DNA from: HXMU1420-2 sp017643305
Lineage (GTDB): Bacteria > Pseudomonadota > Alphaproteobacteria > Rhodobacterales > Rhodobacteraceae
Direction: 5' to 3'
DNA length: 64,000 nt
NCBI GenBank assembly: GCA_965217135.1
Contig: OZ244249.1
Span: 4,154,001 to 4,218,000 of the forward strand
Shown here in pieces: positions 8,306-16,790 of this stretch; within the stretch, counting starts at the first letter, position 1; every line of letters starts with the position of its first letter. Made by a program: the position numbers and the translations under genes. The notes under the pieces were generated by a model. It saw only the letters and a list, made by a program, of their open reading frames with translations, was not told where the DNA came from and searched no databases.

Positions 8306-8336
8306 TTGACTCTTGAGAATGGGTCACATCTACATT
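8306..8336 (+). promoter_or_regulatory. candidate sigma-70 promoter for the metal transporter
   Basis: TTGACT at 8306-8311 is a good -35 hexamer; TACATT at 8331-8336 is the best nearby -10, with a 19-base spacer that is slightly long. A start point near 8343 would leave a leader of about 25 bases before the TTG start codon. Confidence 0.35.
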
Positions 8337-8366
8337 CTCGCATTGTCCTAATGAAGAGATTTCAAC

Positions 8367-9263
8367 TTGCTTCTCACTTTACGCCGACTTGCACTGGCAA
8401 CCTGCCTGCTGATTCCACCCAATACGGTCCTGGCTGACAAGCTTAAGGTCGTGACAACCTTCACCGTGCTGGCCGATATGGCCGCCAATGTCGCGGGCGA
8501 CGCAGCGGATGTGGTTTCGGTCACCAAACCCGGCGCGGAAATACATGGCTACCAACCCACCCCGCGAGACATAGTTAGGGCATCAGATGCAGACCTGATC
8601 CTGTGGAACGGCCTGAACCTCGAACTTTGGTTCGAACAATTTTTGGCCAACCTTGGCGATGTGCCGTCTGCCACCCTGTCCGACGGGATCGACCCGATCC
8701 CGATTGCCAGTGGGTCCTATGAAGGAAAATCCAACCCGCACGCCTGGATGGGGCTGGATAACGCGTTAATCTACATCGACAATATCCAAGCCGCCTTGTC
8801 GCAGCAGGACCCGGATAATGCTGCGACCTATGCCTCAAACGCGGACGCCTACAAGGCCCGCCTGCGCGACACGCTAGAACCGTTGCGCGCTCAGGTTGCC
8901 GCGATCCCAGAAGACCAGCGCTGGCTGGTCACCTGCGAAGGCGCGTTCAGTTACCTTGCCCGCGATTTCGGGATGAAAGAGCTGTATCTATGGCCGATGA
9001 ACGCCGATCAGGTCGGCACGCCGCAACAGGTGCGTGCCGTTATTGATGGTGTGCGGGCCAACAACATCCCGGTCGTGTTCTGCGAAAGCACGGTCAATAC
9101 AAAACCTGCCAAGCAGGTCGCGCGGGAAACCGGCGCGGCCTATGGAGGAGAGTTGTATGTGGATTCGCTGAGCAAACGGAACGGGCCAGTGCCCACCTAT
9201 CTGGACCTGCTGCGCGTGACATCGGCGACGGTTGCACGCGGATTGACGGGGGCCAGTCAGTAG
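8367..9263 (+). CDS. sitA: manganese/iron ABC transporter substrate-binding protein (SitA/MntA family)
   Basis: A 298-residue periplasmic metal-binding lipid-free receptor of cluster A-I. A signal peptide (LALATCLLIPPNTVLA) precedes KLKVVTTFTVLADMA. Metal-ligand regions are visible: GAEIHGYQPTP (first His), SNPHAWMGLDN (second His), a Glu in TCEGAFSYLARDFG and an Asp in YVDSLS near the C-terminus. The IHGYQPTP form is typical of Mn/Fe (SitA-like) rather than Zn (ZnuA) receptors, and the His-rich loop of ZnuA is lacking. The TTG start at 8367 is preferred; an ATG at 8351 is in another frame and soon stops. An ATPase and two permeases follow with minimal gaps. Confidence 0.88.
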   Translation: MLLTLRRLALATCLLIPPNTVLADKLKVVTTFTVLADMAANVAGDAADVVSVTKPGAEIHGYQPTPRDIVRASDADLILWNGLNLELWFEQFLANLGDVPSATLSDGIDPIPIASGSYEGKSNPHAWMGLDNALIYIDNIQAALSQQDPDNAATYASNADAYKARLRDTLEPLRAQVAAIPEDQRWLVTCEGAFSYLARDFGMKELYLWPMNADQVGTPQQVRAVIDGVRANNIPVVFCESTVNTKPAKQVARETGAAYGGELYVDSLSKRNGPVPTYLDLLRVTSATVARGLTGASQ

Positions 9264-9264
9264 G

Positions 9265-10164
9265 ATGCTTGATACTTTCCCCTCCCCTCTCACCGGTGAT
9301 CAGGCGCCAGGGGCCGGAGAAGGGATCGAAGCCCGAAACGTGACCGTCACCTATCGCAACGGCCACACCGCCCTGCACAATGCTACCTTTGCAATCCCGC
9401 GGGGGACGGTTACCGCGTTGGTGGGTGTCAACGGCGCAGGGAAGTCCACACTGTTCAAGGCGATCATGAACTTCGTTCCTTCCGCGTCGGGATCGATCAA
9501 GCTGCTGGGCCGCCCGGTCCGGCAGGCGCTGCGCGAAAACCTCGTGGCCTATGTTCCGCAGTCAGAGGAGGTCGACTGGACCTTTCCCGTGTTGGTCGAA
9601 GATGTGGTCATGATGGGCCGCTATGGCCATATGGGCCCCCTGCGCCGCCCACGTGCTGCCGACCATTCGGCCATGGACAACGCGCTACAGCGTGTTGGCA
9701 TGGCCGACCATCGCAAACGCCAGATCGGTGAACTGAGCGGTGGCCAGCGCAAGCGGGTCTTCCTGGCGCGAGCCCTGGCGCAAGACGGGCAGGTTATTTT
9801 GCTGGATGAACCGTTTACCGGCGTGGACGTGCAGACCGAAGATCAGATCGTCGCCCTCTTACGGGAAATGCGGGCCGAAGGCCGCGTGATGCTGGTGTCC
9901 ACGCACAACCTTGGCTCCGTGCCCGAGTTTTGCGACCGTACCATTCTGGTGAAAGGCACCGTGCTCGCCTATGGCCCAACGGCAGAGGTGTTCACGCACG
10001 ACAATCTGGAACAAGCCTTTGGCGGCGTTCTGCGCCGCTTCACTTTGGGCGGCGAAGCTTTGCACGAAGACGGCGATGCCCGTCAGGTCACTATCCTGAC
10101 CGACGATGAACGTCCGTTCGTCCAGTACGGCAACGAAACCCAGACGCAGGAAGCCGAAAAATGA
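9265..10164 (+). CDS. sitB: manganese/iron ABC transporter ATP-binding protein (SitB)
   Basis: A 299-residue ABC ATPase: Walker A GVNGAGKST (about residues 53-61), signature LSGGQRKRVFLARAL, Walker B QVILLDEP, and switch His in LVSTHNLGSV. About 15 extra residues precede the usual start of the domain and a tail of about 50 residues follows it. It begins one base after the sitA stop codon and ends in an ATGA overlap with the next gene, so it is part of one operon that powers divalent metal uptake. Confidence 0.9.
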   Translation: MLDTFPSPLTGDQAPGAGEGIEARNVTVTYRNGHTALHNATFAIPRGTVTALVGVNGAGKSTLFKAIMNFVPSASGSIKLLGRPVRQALRENLVAYVPQSEEVDWTFPVLVEDVVMMGRYGHMGPLRRPRAADHSAMDNALQRVGMADHRKRQIGELSGGQRKRVFLARALAQDGQVILLDEPFTGVDVQTEDQIVALLREMRAEGRVMLVSTHNLGSVPEFCDRTILVKGTVLAYGPTAEVFTHDNLEQAFGGVLRRFTLGGEALHEDGDARQVTILTDDERPFVQYGNETQTQEAEK

Positions 10165-11006
10165 CCCTGCTGTTGGAGCCCTTTGGCTATGGCTACATGT
10201 TCAACGCCATGTGGGTTTCAGCGCTGGTTGGTGGGGTTTGTGCATTCCTGTCTGCATTTCTGATGCTCAAGGGCTGGTCGCTGATTGGCGATGCGCTGTC
10301 CCATTCTGTCGTGCCAGGGGTGGCCGGAGCCTATATGCTGGGCCTGCCCTTTGCACTGGGGGCGTTTTTGGCCGGGGGTCTGGCGGCGGCGGGCATGCTG
10401 TTTCTGTCGGAACGGTCGGGCCTAAAGATCGATGTGGTGATCGGGCTGATCTTCACGTCCTTCTTTGGTCTTGGCCTTTTCATGGCTTCCATCAGCCCCG
10501 TTTCCATAGACATCCAGACCATTACCATGGGCAACATCCTGGCCATTTCGCCGGAAGACACGGCACAGCTGGCGATCATCGGAGGTGTGTCGCTAGTGGT
10601 GTTGATGATCTTCTGGAAAGATTTGATGGTCACGTTCTTCGATGAAAACCATGCGCGCGCGGTGGGGCTGCGGCCCGGGTTTCTGAAGGCGCTATTTTTC
10701 ATGTTGCTGTCGGCTTCAGTTGTGGCCGCGCTGCAAACGGTAGGGGCACTTTTGGTGATCGCGATGGTCGTGACGCCCGGTGCGACGGCCTATCTGTTGT
10801 GTGACCGGTTTCCGCGTTTGATCCTGGTTTCGGTTATCATCGGTGCCGTGACCAGCTTTGTCGGCGCCTATCTCAGCTATTTTCTGGACGGAGCCACAGG
10901 CGGCATCATTGTCACCCTTCAGACACTACTGTTTCTTGTGGCCTTTCTGCTGGCCCCAAAACACGGACTGCTTGCCGCGCGACGACGCGCAGGGAGCGTA
11001 CAGTAA
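10161..11006 (+). CDS. sitC: metal ABC transporter permease (SitC)
   Basis: A 281-residue permease of the ABC-3 family with about eight hydrophobic segments. Typical features are LMLKGWSLIGDALSHSVVPG near residues 33-52, which faces the ATPase, and ALQTVGALLVIAMVVTPGATAYLL in the second half. It overlaps the ATPase gene by 4 bases (ATGA) and the second permease gene by one base (TAATG). With SitD it forms the membrane channel of the importer. Confidence 0.88.
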   Translation: MTLLLEPFGYGYMFNAMWVSALVGGVCAFLSAFLMLKGWSLIGDALSHSVVPGVAGAYMLGLPFALGAFLAGGLAAAGMLFLSERSGLKIDVVIGLIFTSFFGLGLFMASISPVSIDIQTITMGNILAISPEDTAQLAIIGGVSLVVLMIFWKDLMVTFFDENHARAVGLRPGFLKALFFMLLSASVVAALQTVGALLVIAMVVTPGATAYLLCDRFPRLILVSVIIGAVTSFVGAYLSYFLDGATGGIIVTLQTLLFLVAFLLAPKHGLLAARRRAGSVQ

Positions 11007-11845
11007 TGGACCTGTTCACGCCCTTCCAATTCACCTTCATTCAGAACGCTTTTCTGATTTGCGTGCTGGTCGCGGTACCAACGGCGATGATGTCCTGTTT
11101 CCTTGTGTTGCGCGGCTGGGCGTTGATGGGAGACGCGGTCAGCCATGCCGTCCTGCCGGGAATTGTTCTGGCCTATATCGCGGGCCTGCCCCTGTTACTG
11201 GGGGCATTTGCGTCAGGCATGGCCTGTGCGCTGGCCACGGGCTATCTGGCTGAAAACAGCCGGGTCAAACGCGACACAGTCATGGGCGTTGTGTTTTCCG
11301 GTATGTTTGCTTTTGGCATTGTTCTTTATGCTTGGGTGGATACGGATGTGCATCTGGATCACATCCTGTTCGGCAATATCCTTGGTGTCAGTTCTACAGA
11401 CCTATGGACCGCCGGAGTGATATCTGGCGCAGTCAGCTTGGGTCTGGCGGTGTTCTGGAAGGATCTGTTGCTGCTCAGCTTCGATCCGGCGCAGGCGCGC
11501 GCGTCTGGGCTGGCGGTTTCATTCCTGCATTACGGTCTGCTGGCGGCGCTGGCACTGACCATTATTGCCACCCTGACAGCAGCCGGGCTGATCCTGGCCA
11601 TCGGGCTGGTGATTGCGCCCGGAGCAATCGCATTCCTGGTGGTTCGGCGGTTCGGGGCGATGTTGATGATCGCAGTTGCCGTGAATATCGTGACAATGGT
11701 GCTGGGCGTCTACCTGAGCTTTTGGATCGACAGCGCGCCAGCGCCCACCATCATCCTTGTGCAAACTATTGTTTTTGCTGTTGCTTTCATCCGTCGCATT
11801 CTGACCAACCGGTTGGCCGAACAACAGGTCACCATAACTGACTAA
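11006..11845 (+). CDS. sitD: metal ABC transporter permease (SitD)
   Basis: A 279-residue ABC-3 permease paralogous to the preceding gene: FLVLRGWALMGDAVSHAVLPG mirrors the coupling region of SitC, and GLILAIGLVIAPGAIAFLV mirrors its late helices. Two non-identical permeases are characteristic of the sitABCD arrangement. It is the last gene of the operon. Confidence 0.88.
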   Translation: MDLFTPFQFTFIQNAFLICVLVAVPTAMMSCFLVLRGWALMGDAVSHAVLPGIVLAYIAGLPLLLGAFASGMACALATGYLAENSRVKRDTVMGVVFSGMFAFGIVLYAWVDTDVHLDHILFGNILGVSSTDLWTAGVISGAVSLGLAVFWKDLLLLSFDPAQARASGLAVSFLHYGLLAALALTIIATLTAAGLILAIGLVIAPGAIAFLVVRRFGAMLMIAVAVNIVTMVLGVYLSFWIDSAPAPTIILVQTIVFAVAFIRRILTNRLAEQQVTITD

Positions 11846-11887
11846 TCCTCGCACCACCGTTCCAAATTACACGAAGATTGCGCCATC

Positions 11888-11916
11888 TTGAATATGTTCC
11901 CTTTTTGTTCTATTTT
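11888..11916 (+). promoter_or_regulatory. promoter of the small tandem-repeat gene
   Basis: TTGAAT (11888-11893), a 17-base spacer and TATTTT (11911-11916) give a well-spaced sigma-70 promoter. GGAGGA (11930-11935) follows as ribosome binding site, seven bases before the ATG. Confidence 0.55.
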
Positions 11917-11942
11917 AAAGAACAGCATTGGAGGACATTTAC

Positions 11943-12245
11943 ATGCCCACACTTCCAACGAACGACTATCATCGATTGCCTGTAAGCGAGAAACAGCTGC
12001 GTTATGCCCGGTCAATCGCAACCCGTGCCGCTATTGATCTACCCCGTGATGTTATGGAAGACCGCCGCGCACTGTCAGCCTGGATTGAGCGGCACAAGAC
12101 GCCCGTGTCGCGGTTTGATGCATACCCCAGCTCCAAACAGGTGGCATTTGCCGAGCGGATCGCTCAGATTAAGCGCCAGGAAATCCCACATGAATGTTTT
12201 CGCGACAAATCGATGATGTCCCGCTGGATCGACAGCAACAAATAG
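11943..12245 (+). CDS. small protein made of two copies of a ~38-residue repeat
   Basis: A 100-residue soluble protein. After a 14-residue lead, the first repeat (SEKQLRYARSIATRAAIDLP through AWIERHK) is followed by a second (SSKQVAFAERIAQIKRQEIP through RWIDSNK). The shared pattern is K-Q-hydrophobic-x-aromatic-A-x-x-I-A, a Pro, then S-x-W-I and a basic end. Similar short modules occur at the C-terminus of some bacterial topoisomerase III proteins, so nucleic-acid binding is possible, but this is inference. ATG 11943 has GGAGGA in front. The gene is monocistronic, with its own promoter, and its neighbours are pseudogenes. Confidence 0.75.
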   Translation: MPTLPTNDYHRLPVSEKQLRYARSIATRAAIDLPRDVMEDRRALSAWIERHKTPVSRFDAYPSSKQVAFAERIAQIKRQEIPHECFRDKSMMSRWIDSNK

Positions 12246-12261
12246 GCCAGACCGCGCGCTG

Positions 12262-12480
12262 GGCGCAAACCAATGTTTTTCGGTGAGAGAAGCGCTCTGT
12301 GCCATCACTCTCGGTGCGGCCTGCAGCCTGCGACTGTATGATGAAATCGGGTCCATCGAAGTGGGCAAACGCGCAGACTTTGCCGTGTTGGAGCAGAACC
12401 ACTCTGATGTCGAACCCAAGGCGTTACCGGATGTTCCGGTTCTGAGCACCTTGTTAGATGGCAAGATGAACCTAAACTGA
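12262..12480 (+). pseudogene. 3' remnant of an amidohydrolase (YtcJ-like)
   Basis: The open frame encodes SVREALCAITLGAACSL, then EIGSIEVGKRADFAVLE and LPDVPVLSTLLDGK, matching the C-terminal end of amidohydrolase-family enzymes, where G-S-I-E-x-G-K-x-A-D precedes the final beta strands. The metal-binding barrel (several hundred residues) is missing: the frame begins abruptly right after the preceding small gene. A GTG at 12283 is the only start and has no good ribosome binding site. Confidence 0.7.
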
Positions 12481-12491
12481 TACGCCTGCCT

Positions 12492-13254
12492 ATGACTGTC
12501 ATTTCCGGATATCTCAGCGCTGGGAAAACCACGTTGATCAACCGCCTTCTAGCCGAGGATCATGGGCTGCGCCTAATGGTCATGGTCAATAATTTCGGGC
12601 CATCAACATTGATGAAGCGCTAATCGCCGCACAATCCGACGACATGATCACACTGCCCAACGGGTGCGTCTGCTGCACCATGGGCGCAGATCTGTTCATG
12701 GCGCTTGGGGATGCGTTGGACATGGACCCGCGCCCAGATCATCTGATTATCTAGGCCAGCGGGGTCGCAGACCCAGCCTCTATTGCCAATGCTGCAATTG
12801 CGGAGCCGGATCTGAGCTATGCCGGCATCATAACGATGGTGGATGCGGGCAATGCGCCATCGCTTCTGGATGACCAGCAAATCGGCCCACAGGTAGCGCA
12901 ACAGATCACGGCAGCAGATCTGGTGTTGGTGGCAAAGGCGGAGAAAATTGACCCCGCCCTAAGCGACAAACTTATAGAACTTCGGGCCGAACCACCAATG
13001 CGCATCCGCACTATGTCAGCCGGAGCCATGTCAGCGACGCTGTGCACAGCCGCCGTTCGATGGGAGAAAAGCTGGTGAACCGGCCCGAAGGTCTCTACCG
13101 ACTCAAGGGCCATGTGCTGACGGATGATGGTCCGTATGAGGTGCATATCGTCGGCAAGTCCGTAGAAGCTCGCAGAGCGCACGGTGCTGGTCGGGCTAGG
13201 CCCGGCGGATCGCGTGACGGCGGAGTAAATTGATGTCTGGTGGACCGCCGACAC
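12492..13254 (+). pseudogene. decayed CobW/G3E-family GTPase gene
   Basis: Pieces of a COG0523 metallochaperone GTPase lie in order but in different frames. ATG 12492 gives TVISGYLSAGKTTLINRLL (Walker A) and MVMVNNFG, then one missing base near 12598 shifts the frame to INIDEALIAAQ and NGCVCCTMGADL (the CxCC metal motif). TAG at 12752-12754 interrupts HLII-ASGVADP, where the family has Glu. Another frame change near 13030 leads to SRRSMGEKLVNRPEGLYRLK, and a further one to VLVGLGPADRVTAE followed by a stop. Several independent lesions make this a clear pseudogene. It directly follows the amidohydrolase remnant, so the two were probably one operon. Confidence 0.85.
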
Positions 13255-14913
13255 CTAGCGCCGCCCCACCTGGCGACAGATCAGGATGACGGGCAGCAGC
13301 CCGATAGCCAGGATCACCAGTGATGGCACAGCCGCGCCTTCCAACCGTTCGTCGGAGGCGAGCCGATAGGCCTGGACCGCCAGTGTGTCGAAATTGAAAG
13401 GCCGCATGATGAGGGTCGCAGGCAGTTCCTTCATCACATCGACAAACACGATCAGCATGGCCGTCAGCAGGGATGGTGTAAGGATCGGAAGATGAACCCG
13501 GCGTAGCGTAGCCAGCGGTGACTGGCCAAGCGATCGGGCCGCTGCATCCATGTTGGCATGCACCATCAATTGCCCGCCATCATAAGCCCCCAGCGCGGCA
13601 GCCAGGAACCGGATCATATAGGCCGCGATCAGCAGCCAGATGGACCCAGTCAGCAGCAGACCGGTAGAGATGCCAAAACTGTCCCACATCCACGCGTCCA
13701 AGGCGTTGTCGAACGCGGCAAACGGCACCATCAGCCCAACCGCGATCACTCCGCCGGGCACGGCATAGCCCAGCCGAGCGACATAGACGGCAGCCGCGCT
13801 GAACCGTCCAGGCACCAGACGGCGGTAGAACCCGACCAAAACCGCAGCGCCGAGCGTCACCACCGCCGCGACGGCGGCCAGGGTAAGTGAATTTTTTATG
13901 AACCCGACATAGCGGCGGCTTGTCAGGTCCTGTTCGGATCCGAGGCCCATAGAGGTCAGCACAATCACCGGCAGGATGAAGCCCAAAAGCACGGGGATCG
14001 CACACAACAAAACGGCCGCCGCCGCGCGCCAGCCCCGCAGTGTGGGCGGCGGCATGCGGTGATGTTGCTTGCCAGCGCCGTGGTATCTCGCCTGGCCCCT
14101 TTGGGACCGCTCCAGCATGGCCAGCACCAGAGCGAAGCTCAACAGGCACAGGGCCAGCTGTGCTGCTGCACCCCGGTCAGCGAGCGAGAACCAGCTGGTG
14201 TAGATCCCGGTGGCAAAGGTCTGCACGCCGAAATAGGCGACAGTTCCGAAATCTGCGATGGTTTCCATCACTGCCAGCAAAACGCCCGCCGCGATGGCAG
14301 GGCGCGCCATGGGCAGGCTGACCCGGAAGAATGCACGCCAAGCCGACGACCCAAGCGCACGTGCGGCCAGAAACGCGGTGGCGCTTTGTTGCAGGAACGC
14401 CGCGCGGGCCAGCAGGTACACGTAGGGGTACAGGACAAGCACCAGCATTACGGCAGCGCCACCGGTCGAGCGGACTTCGGGAAACCAGTAATCGCGCGGG
14501 CCCCAGCCTGTGATGGACCGCAGGCTGGTCTGAACGATGCCAGGATGATCCAACAGGAAGGTATAGGCATAGGCCAGCACGTAGGCCGGGAAAGCCAGCG
14601 GCAGCACTAGCGCAATCTCGAACAGTTTGGCGCCCGGAAATCGGGTCATCGTCACCAGCCACGCAGAGCCGACGCCCAGAAACAGGGTCCCGACCGATAC
14701 CATCAGCACCAGTACCAGAGTGGTGCCTGCATAGCGGGGCAGCACCGTGTTCGACAGGTGGGCAATGGTTTCTGTTCCGCCGGTTGCCGCTGCCAGAACG
14801 ACCGCAATGATCGGCAACAGGCAAATGGCCGCGACAAGTCCTGCCAGAACGCCAAACACGCGGCTGTGACCGTGCGTCTTGCCAAGAGTCAAATTTGCCC
14901 GGACATTAGCCAA
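13255..14913 (-). CDS. iron(III)-type ABC transporter permease (FbpB/AfuB-like, two fused halves)
   Basis: A 552-residue inner-membrane protein with about 12 hydrophobic segments in two homologous halves, each with a binding-protein-dependent transport EAA loop: AARALGSSAWRAFFRVSLPMARPAI in the first half and DAAARSLGQSPLATLRRVHLP in the second. This double permease is characteristic of Fe3+ (FbpB/FutB) and thiamine (ThiP) importers. LAFPAYVLAYAYTFLLDHPG fits the iron branch. No substrate-binding or ATPase gene is adjacent, so partners must be encoded elsewhere. The region 14914-15017 upstream shows no obvious iron box. Confidence 0.85.
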   Translation of the reverse strand: MANVRANLTLGKTHGHSRVFGVLAGLVAAICLLPIIAVVLAAATGGTETIAHLSNTVLPRYAGTTLVLVLMVSVGTLFLGVGSAWLVTMTRFPGAKLFEIALVLPLAFPAYVLAYAYTFLLDHPGIVQTSLRSITGWGPRDYWFPEVRSTGGAAVMLVLVLYPYVYLLARAAFLQQSATAFLAARALGSSAWRAFFRVSLPMARPAIAAGVLLAVMETIADFGTVAYFGVQTFATGIYTSWFSLADRGAAAQLALCLLSFALVLAMLERSQRGQARYHGAGKQHHRMPPPTLRGWRAAAAVLLCAIPVLLGFILPVIVLTSMGLGSEQDLTSRRYVGFIKNSLTLAAVAAVVTLGAAVLVGFYRRLVPGRFSAAAVYVARLGYAVPGGVIAVGLMVPFAAFDNALDAWMWDSFGISTGLLLTGSIWLLIAAYMIRFLAAALGAYDGGQLMVHANMDAAARSLGQSPLATLRRVHLPILTPSLLTAMLIVFVDVMKELPATLIMRPFNFDTLAVQAYRLASDERLEGAAVPSLVILAIGLLPVILICRQVGRR

Positions 14914-15017
14914 GCCGCACCCCGTGTCAGTTTCGTGCCGGCCTTATTCCGCATTTCGCGCGCCGGGGCCAGACGGTTTGTAGCGCAGGTCAGAGACTTG
15001 CCCTCCCATACCCAGGA

Positions 15018-16238
15018 TCAGTCGTACTTGCGCTGATCCTCAATCACGAGCCCGTCCTTGGGCAAGCTGCCAGGCGAGACGATTTCCACCGCGCCTTTCA
15101 ACTTAAGCACCTGCACGACAGAAGCCGAGAAGTCTGCTGCGCTACCGCCATCAGCCTCCACCTGCACGGTCATAACGTCCATTTCGCCCTGTCGGGACGC
15201 GATGACACGGGCTTTGACGATTTCATCGTGCCGTTCGACAAGCGCCGCGACCTGCTCGGGGCGTACGAACATGCCCTTGATCTTTGCGGTTTGGTCTGCG
15301 CGACCCATCCAGCCCTTGATCCGCATGTTGGTGCGGCCGCAAGGCGATTGCCCTGGCAGGACGGCGGAAAGGTCTCCAGTTGCGAAACGGATCAGCGGGT
15401 AATCAGGGTTCAGGGCGGTGACAACAACTTCGCCAACCTCTCCTTCGGCGACCGGGGTGCCGGTGCCGGGCGTCACGATTTCAACAATCACGCCTTCGTC
15501 AACGATCATGCCTTCCATGGCGTCGCTTTCATAGGCGATGTTGCCCAGATCGGCGGTACCATAACTTTGAAGGCACCGGATGCCCCGATCGGCATATTCC
15601 TGGCGAAGCGACGGGAACAGCGCGCCACCGCCTACGGTGGCTTTGGTGATCTGCAGCGCTGCACCCATTTCGTCAGCCTTGTCGAGGATGATTTTCAGGT
15701 AATCTGGCGTCCCGGCATAGGCAGTAACGCCAATGTCACGGGCGGCCGTCACCTGCAATTCAGTCTGTCCGGTTCCGGCGGGCAACACCGCCGCCCCGAC
15801 CGCACGCGCACCGTTTTCAAACAGCATGCCAGCCGGAGTCAGATGGTAGGAAAAACAGTTCTGTACGATGTCGCCCGCGCCGATTCCAGCGGCATGCAGG
15901 ACGCGCCCGAACCGCCACCAGTCGCGATCAACGCCACCGGGTTCATAAATTGGGCCTGGCGATTGGAAGACATGGGCAAACCCCGAAACCGCTCTGGCAA
16001 CATATCCTCCGAACGGAGGGTTCGCGGCCTGGGCCTTGCCCAGTTCCGCCTTGCGCAGGACTGGCAGGCTGGCCAGATCGACGGCGCTGGTGATCTGCGC
16101 CGCATCGACATCCGCAAAGCTTTCGGCATAGCCCGCCAGCTCCTTGGCACGAGCGATCTGCTGCGGCAGGGCCTGCGCCAGATCAGCTGAGCGCGCGTCA
16201 ACGCAGCGCGTTTCCAATTCGTCGAAAAAACCGGTCAT
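15018..16238 (-). CDS. PaaK-like AMP-dependent CoA ligase
   Basis: A 406-residue member of the phenylacetate-CoA ligase branch of adenylate-forming enzymes. GTADLGNIAYE corresponds to the core Y-G-x-x-E/D segment, IRFATGDLSAV to the Y-R-x-G-D motif, and MRIKGWMGRADQTAKIKGMFVRPEQV to the hinge and C-terminal lid. It should activate a carboxylic acid to its acyl-CoA through an acyl-AMP. AGGAGGA lies six bases before ATG 16238. Its place downstream of a liv-type importer suggests it acts on the imported carboxylate; the substrate is unknown. Confidence 0.8.
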   Translation of the reverse strand: MTGFFDELETRCVDARSADLAQALPQQIARAKELAGYAESFADVDAAQITSAVDLASLPVLRKAELGKAQAANPPFGGYVARAVSGFAHVFQSPGPIYEPGGVDRDWWRFGRVLHAAGIGAGDIVQNCFSYHLTPAGMLFENGARAVGAAVLPAGTGQTELQVTAARDIGVTAYAGTPDYLKIILDKADEMGAALQITKATVGGGALFPSLRQEYADRGIRCLQSYGTADLGNIAYESDAMEGMIVDEGVIVEIVTPGTGTPVAEGEVGEVVVTALNPDYPLIRFATGDLSAVLPGQSPCGRTNMRIKGWMGRADQTAKIKGMFVRPEQVAALVERHDEIVKARVIASRQGEMDVMTVQVEADGGSAADFSASVVQVLKLKGAVEIVSPGSLPKDGLVIEDQRKYD

Positions 16239-16366
16239 GGCTGATCCTCCTGCGGTCAGGCGCCACGCAACACGTTGGCGGGTTGATGTTGGAATGACGT
16301 TTGGTCAATTGACGGCATGCTATTTTAGTCCGAATTTTTTTGGATGGCCTGAGAAAAGAAACAGCG

Positions 16367-16543
16367 ATGGTTGATACTCAAACTGGCGTGAGCCTGAAGG
16401 CTCTTGATCGACGCATTACCATTCACAGCGCACTGCAGATCATGGAAGCCAATTTTTCCGACTTCGCGTTTCATCATGCGCGTGATGTCGATGACTTTTG
16501 CGACCTTATCGAACAGCGCATAAAAGAGAACGGCCACGGATGA
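16367..16543 (+). CDS. small hypothetical protein
   Basis: Fifty-eight codons starting at ATG 16367 encode an acidic peptide (MVDTQTGVSLKALDRRITIH... ending IEQRIKENGHG). No motif is recognised and the ribosome binding site is weak. It runs opposite to its flanking genes, in the gap between the CoA ligase and the ATPase of the importer. Confidence 0.35.
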   Translation: MVDTQTGVSLKALDRRITIHSALQIMEANFSDFAFHHARDVDDFCDLIEQRIKENGHG

Positions 16544-16786
16544 GAATGTCTGGTCCATCTGAACAAATGCTAAATCGTGCCTGCTACCTGGATACGCTAT
16601 GGTCGGCGCGGCAAGCGACTGAATGAACACGGCTCGTCGGGCTCTGTGCGCTATGCCACCGAGTCGGAAACCGCGGCCGACCTGCGCATGTACGCGGGAA
16701 CCCAGGGGCTTCGACCCAACATACGAAACGCGCGCGAAGAAGCGTTGGCGCTGATCGCTGAATTGAAATCCAGGCAGCAAGGATAA
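16540..16786 (+). pseudogene. possible frameshifted small ORF
   Basis: ATG 16540 (overlapping the previous stop) opens MRMSGPSEQMLNRACYLD and stops at about 16626; a second frame then continues as RLNEHGSSGSVRYATESETA to a natural end at 16786 with an Ala/Glu/Leu-rich helix. One base change near 16620 would join them into about 80 residues. Alternatively GTG 16577 opens the second frame alone (69 residues). Neither half is recognised and coding status is uncertain. Confidence 0.25.
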
Positions 16787-16790
16787 ATCC

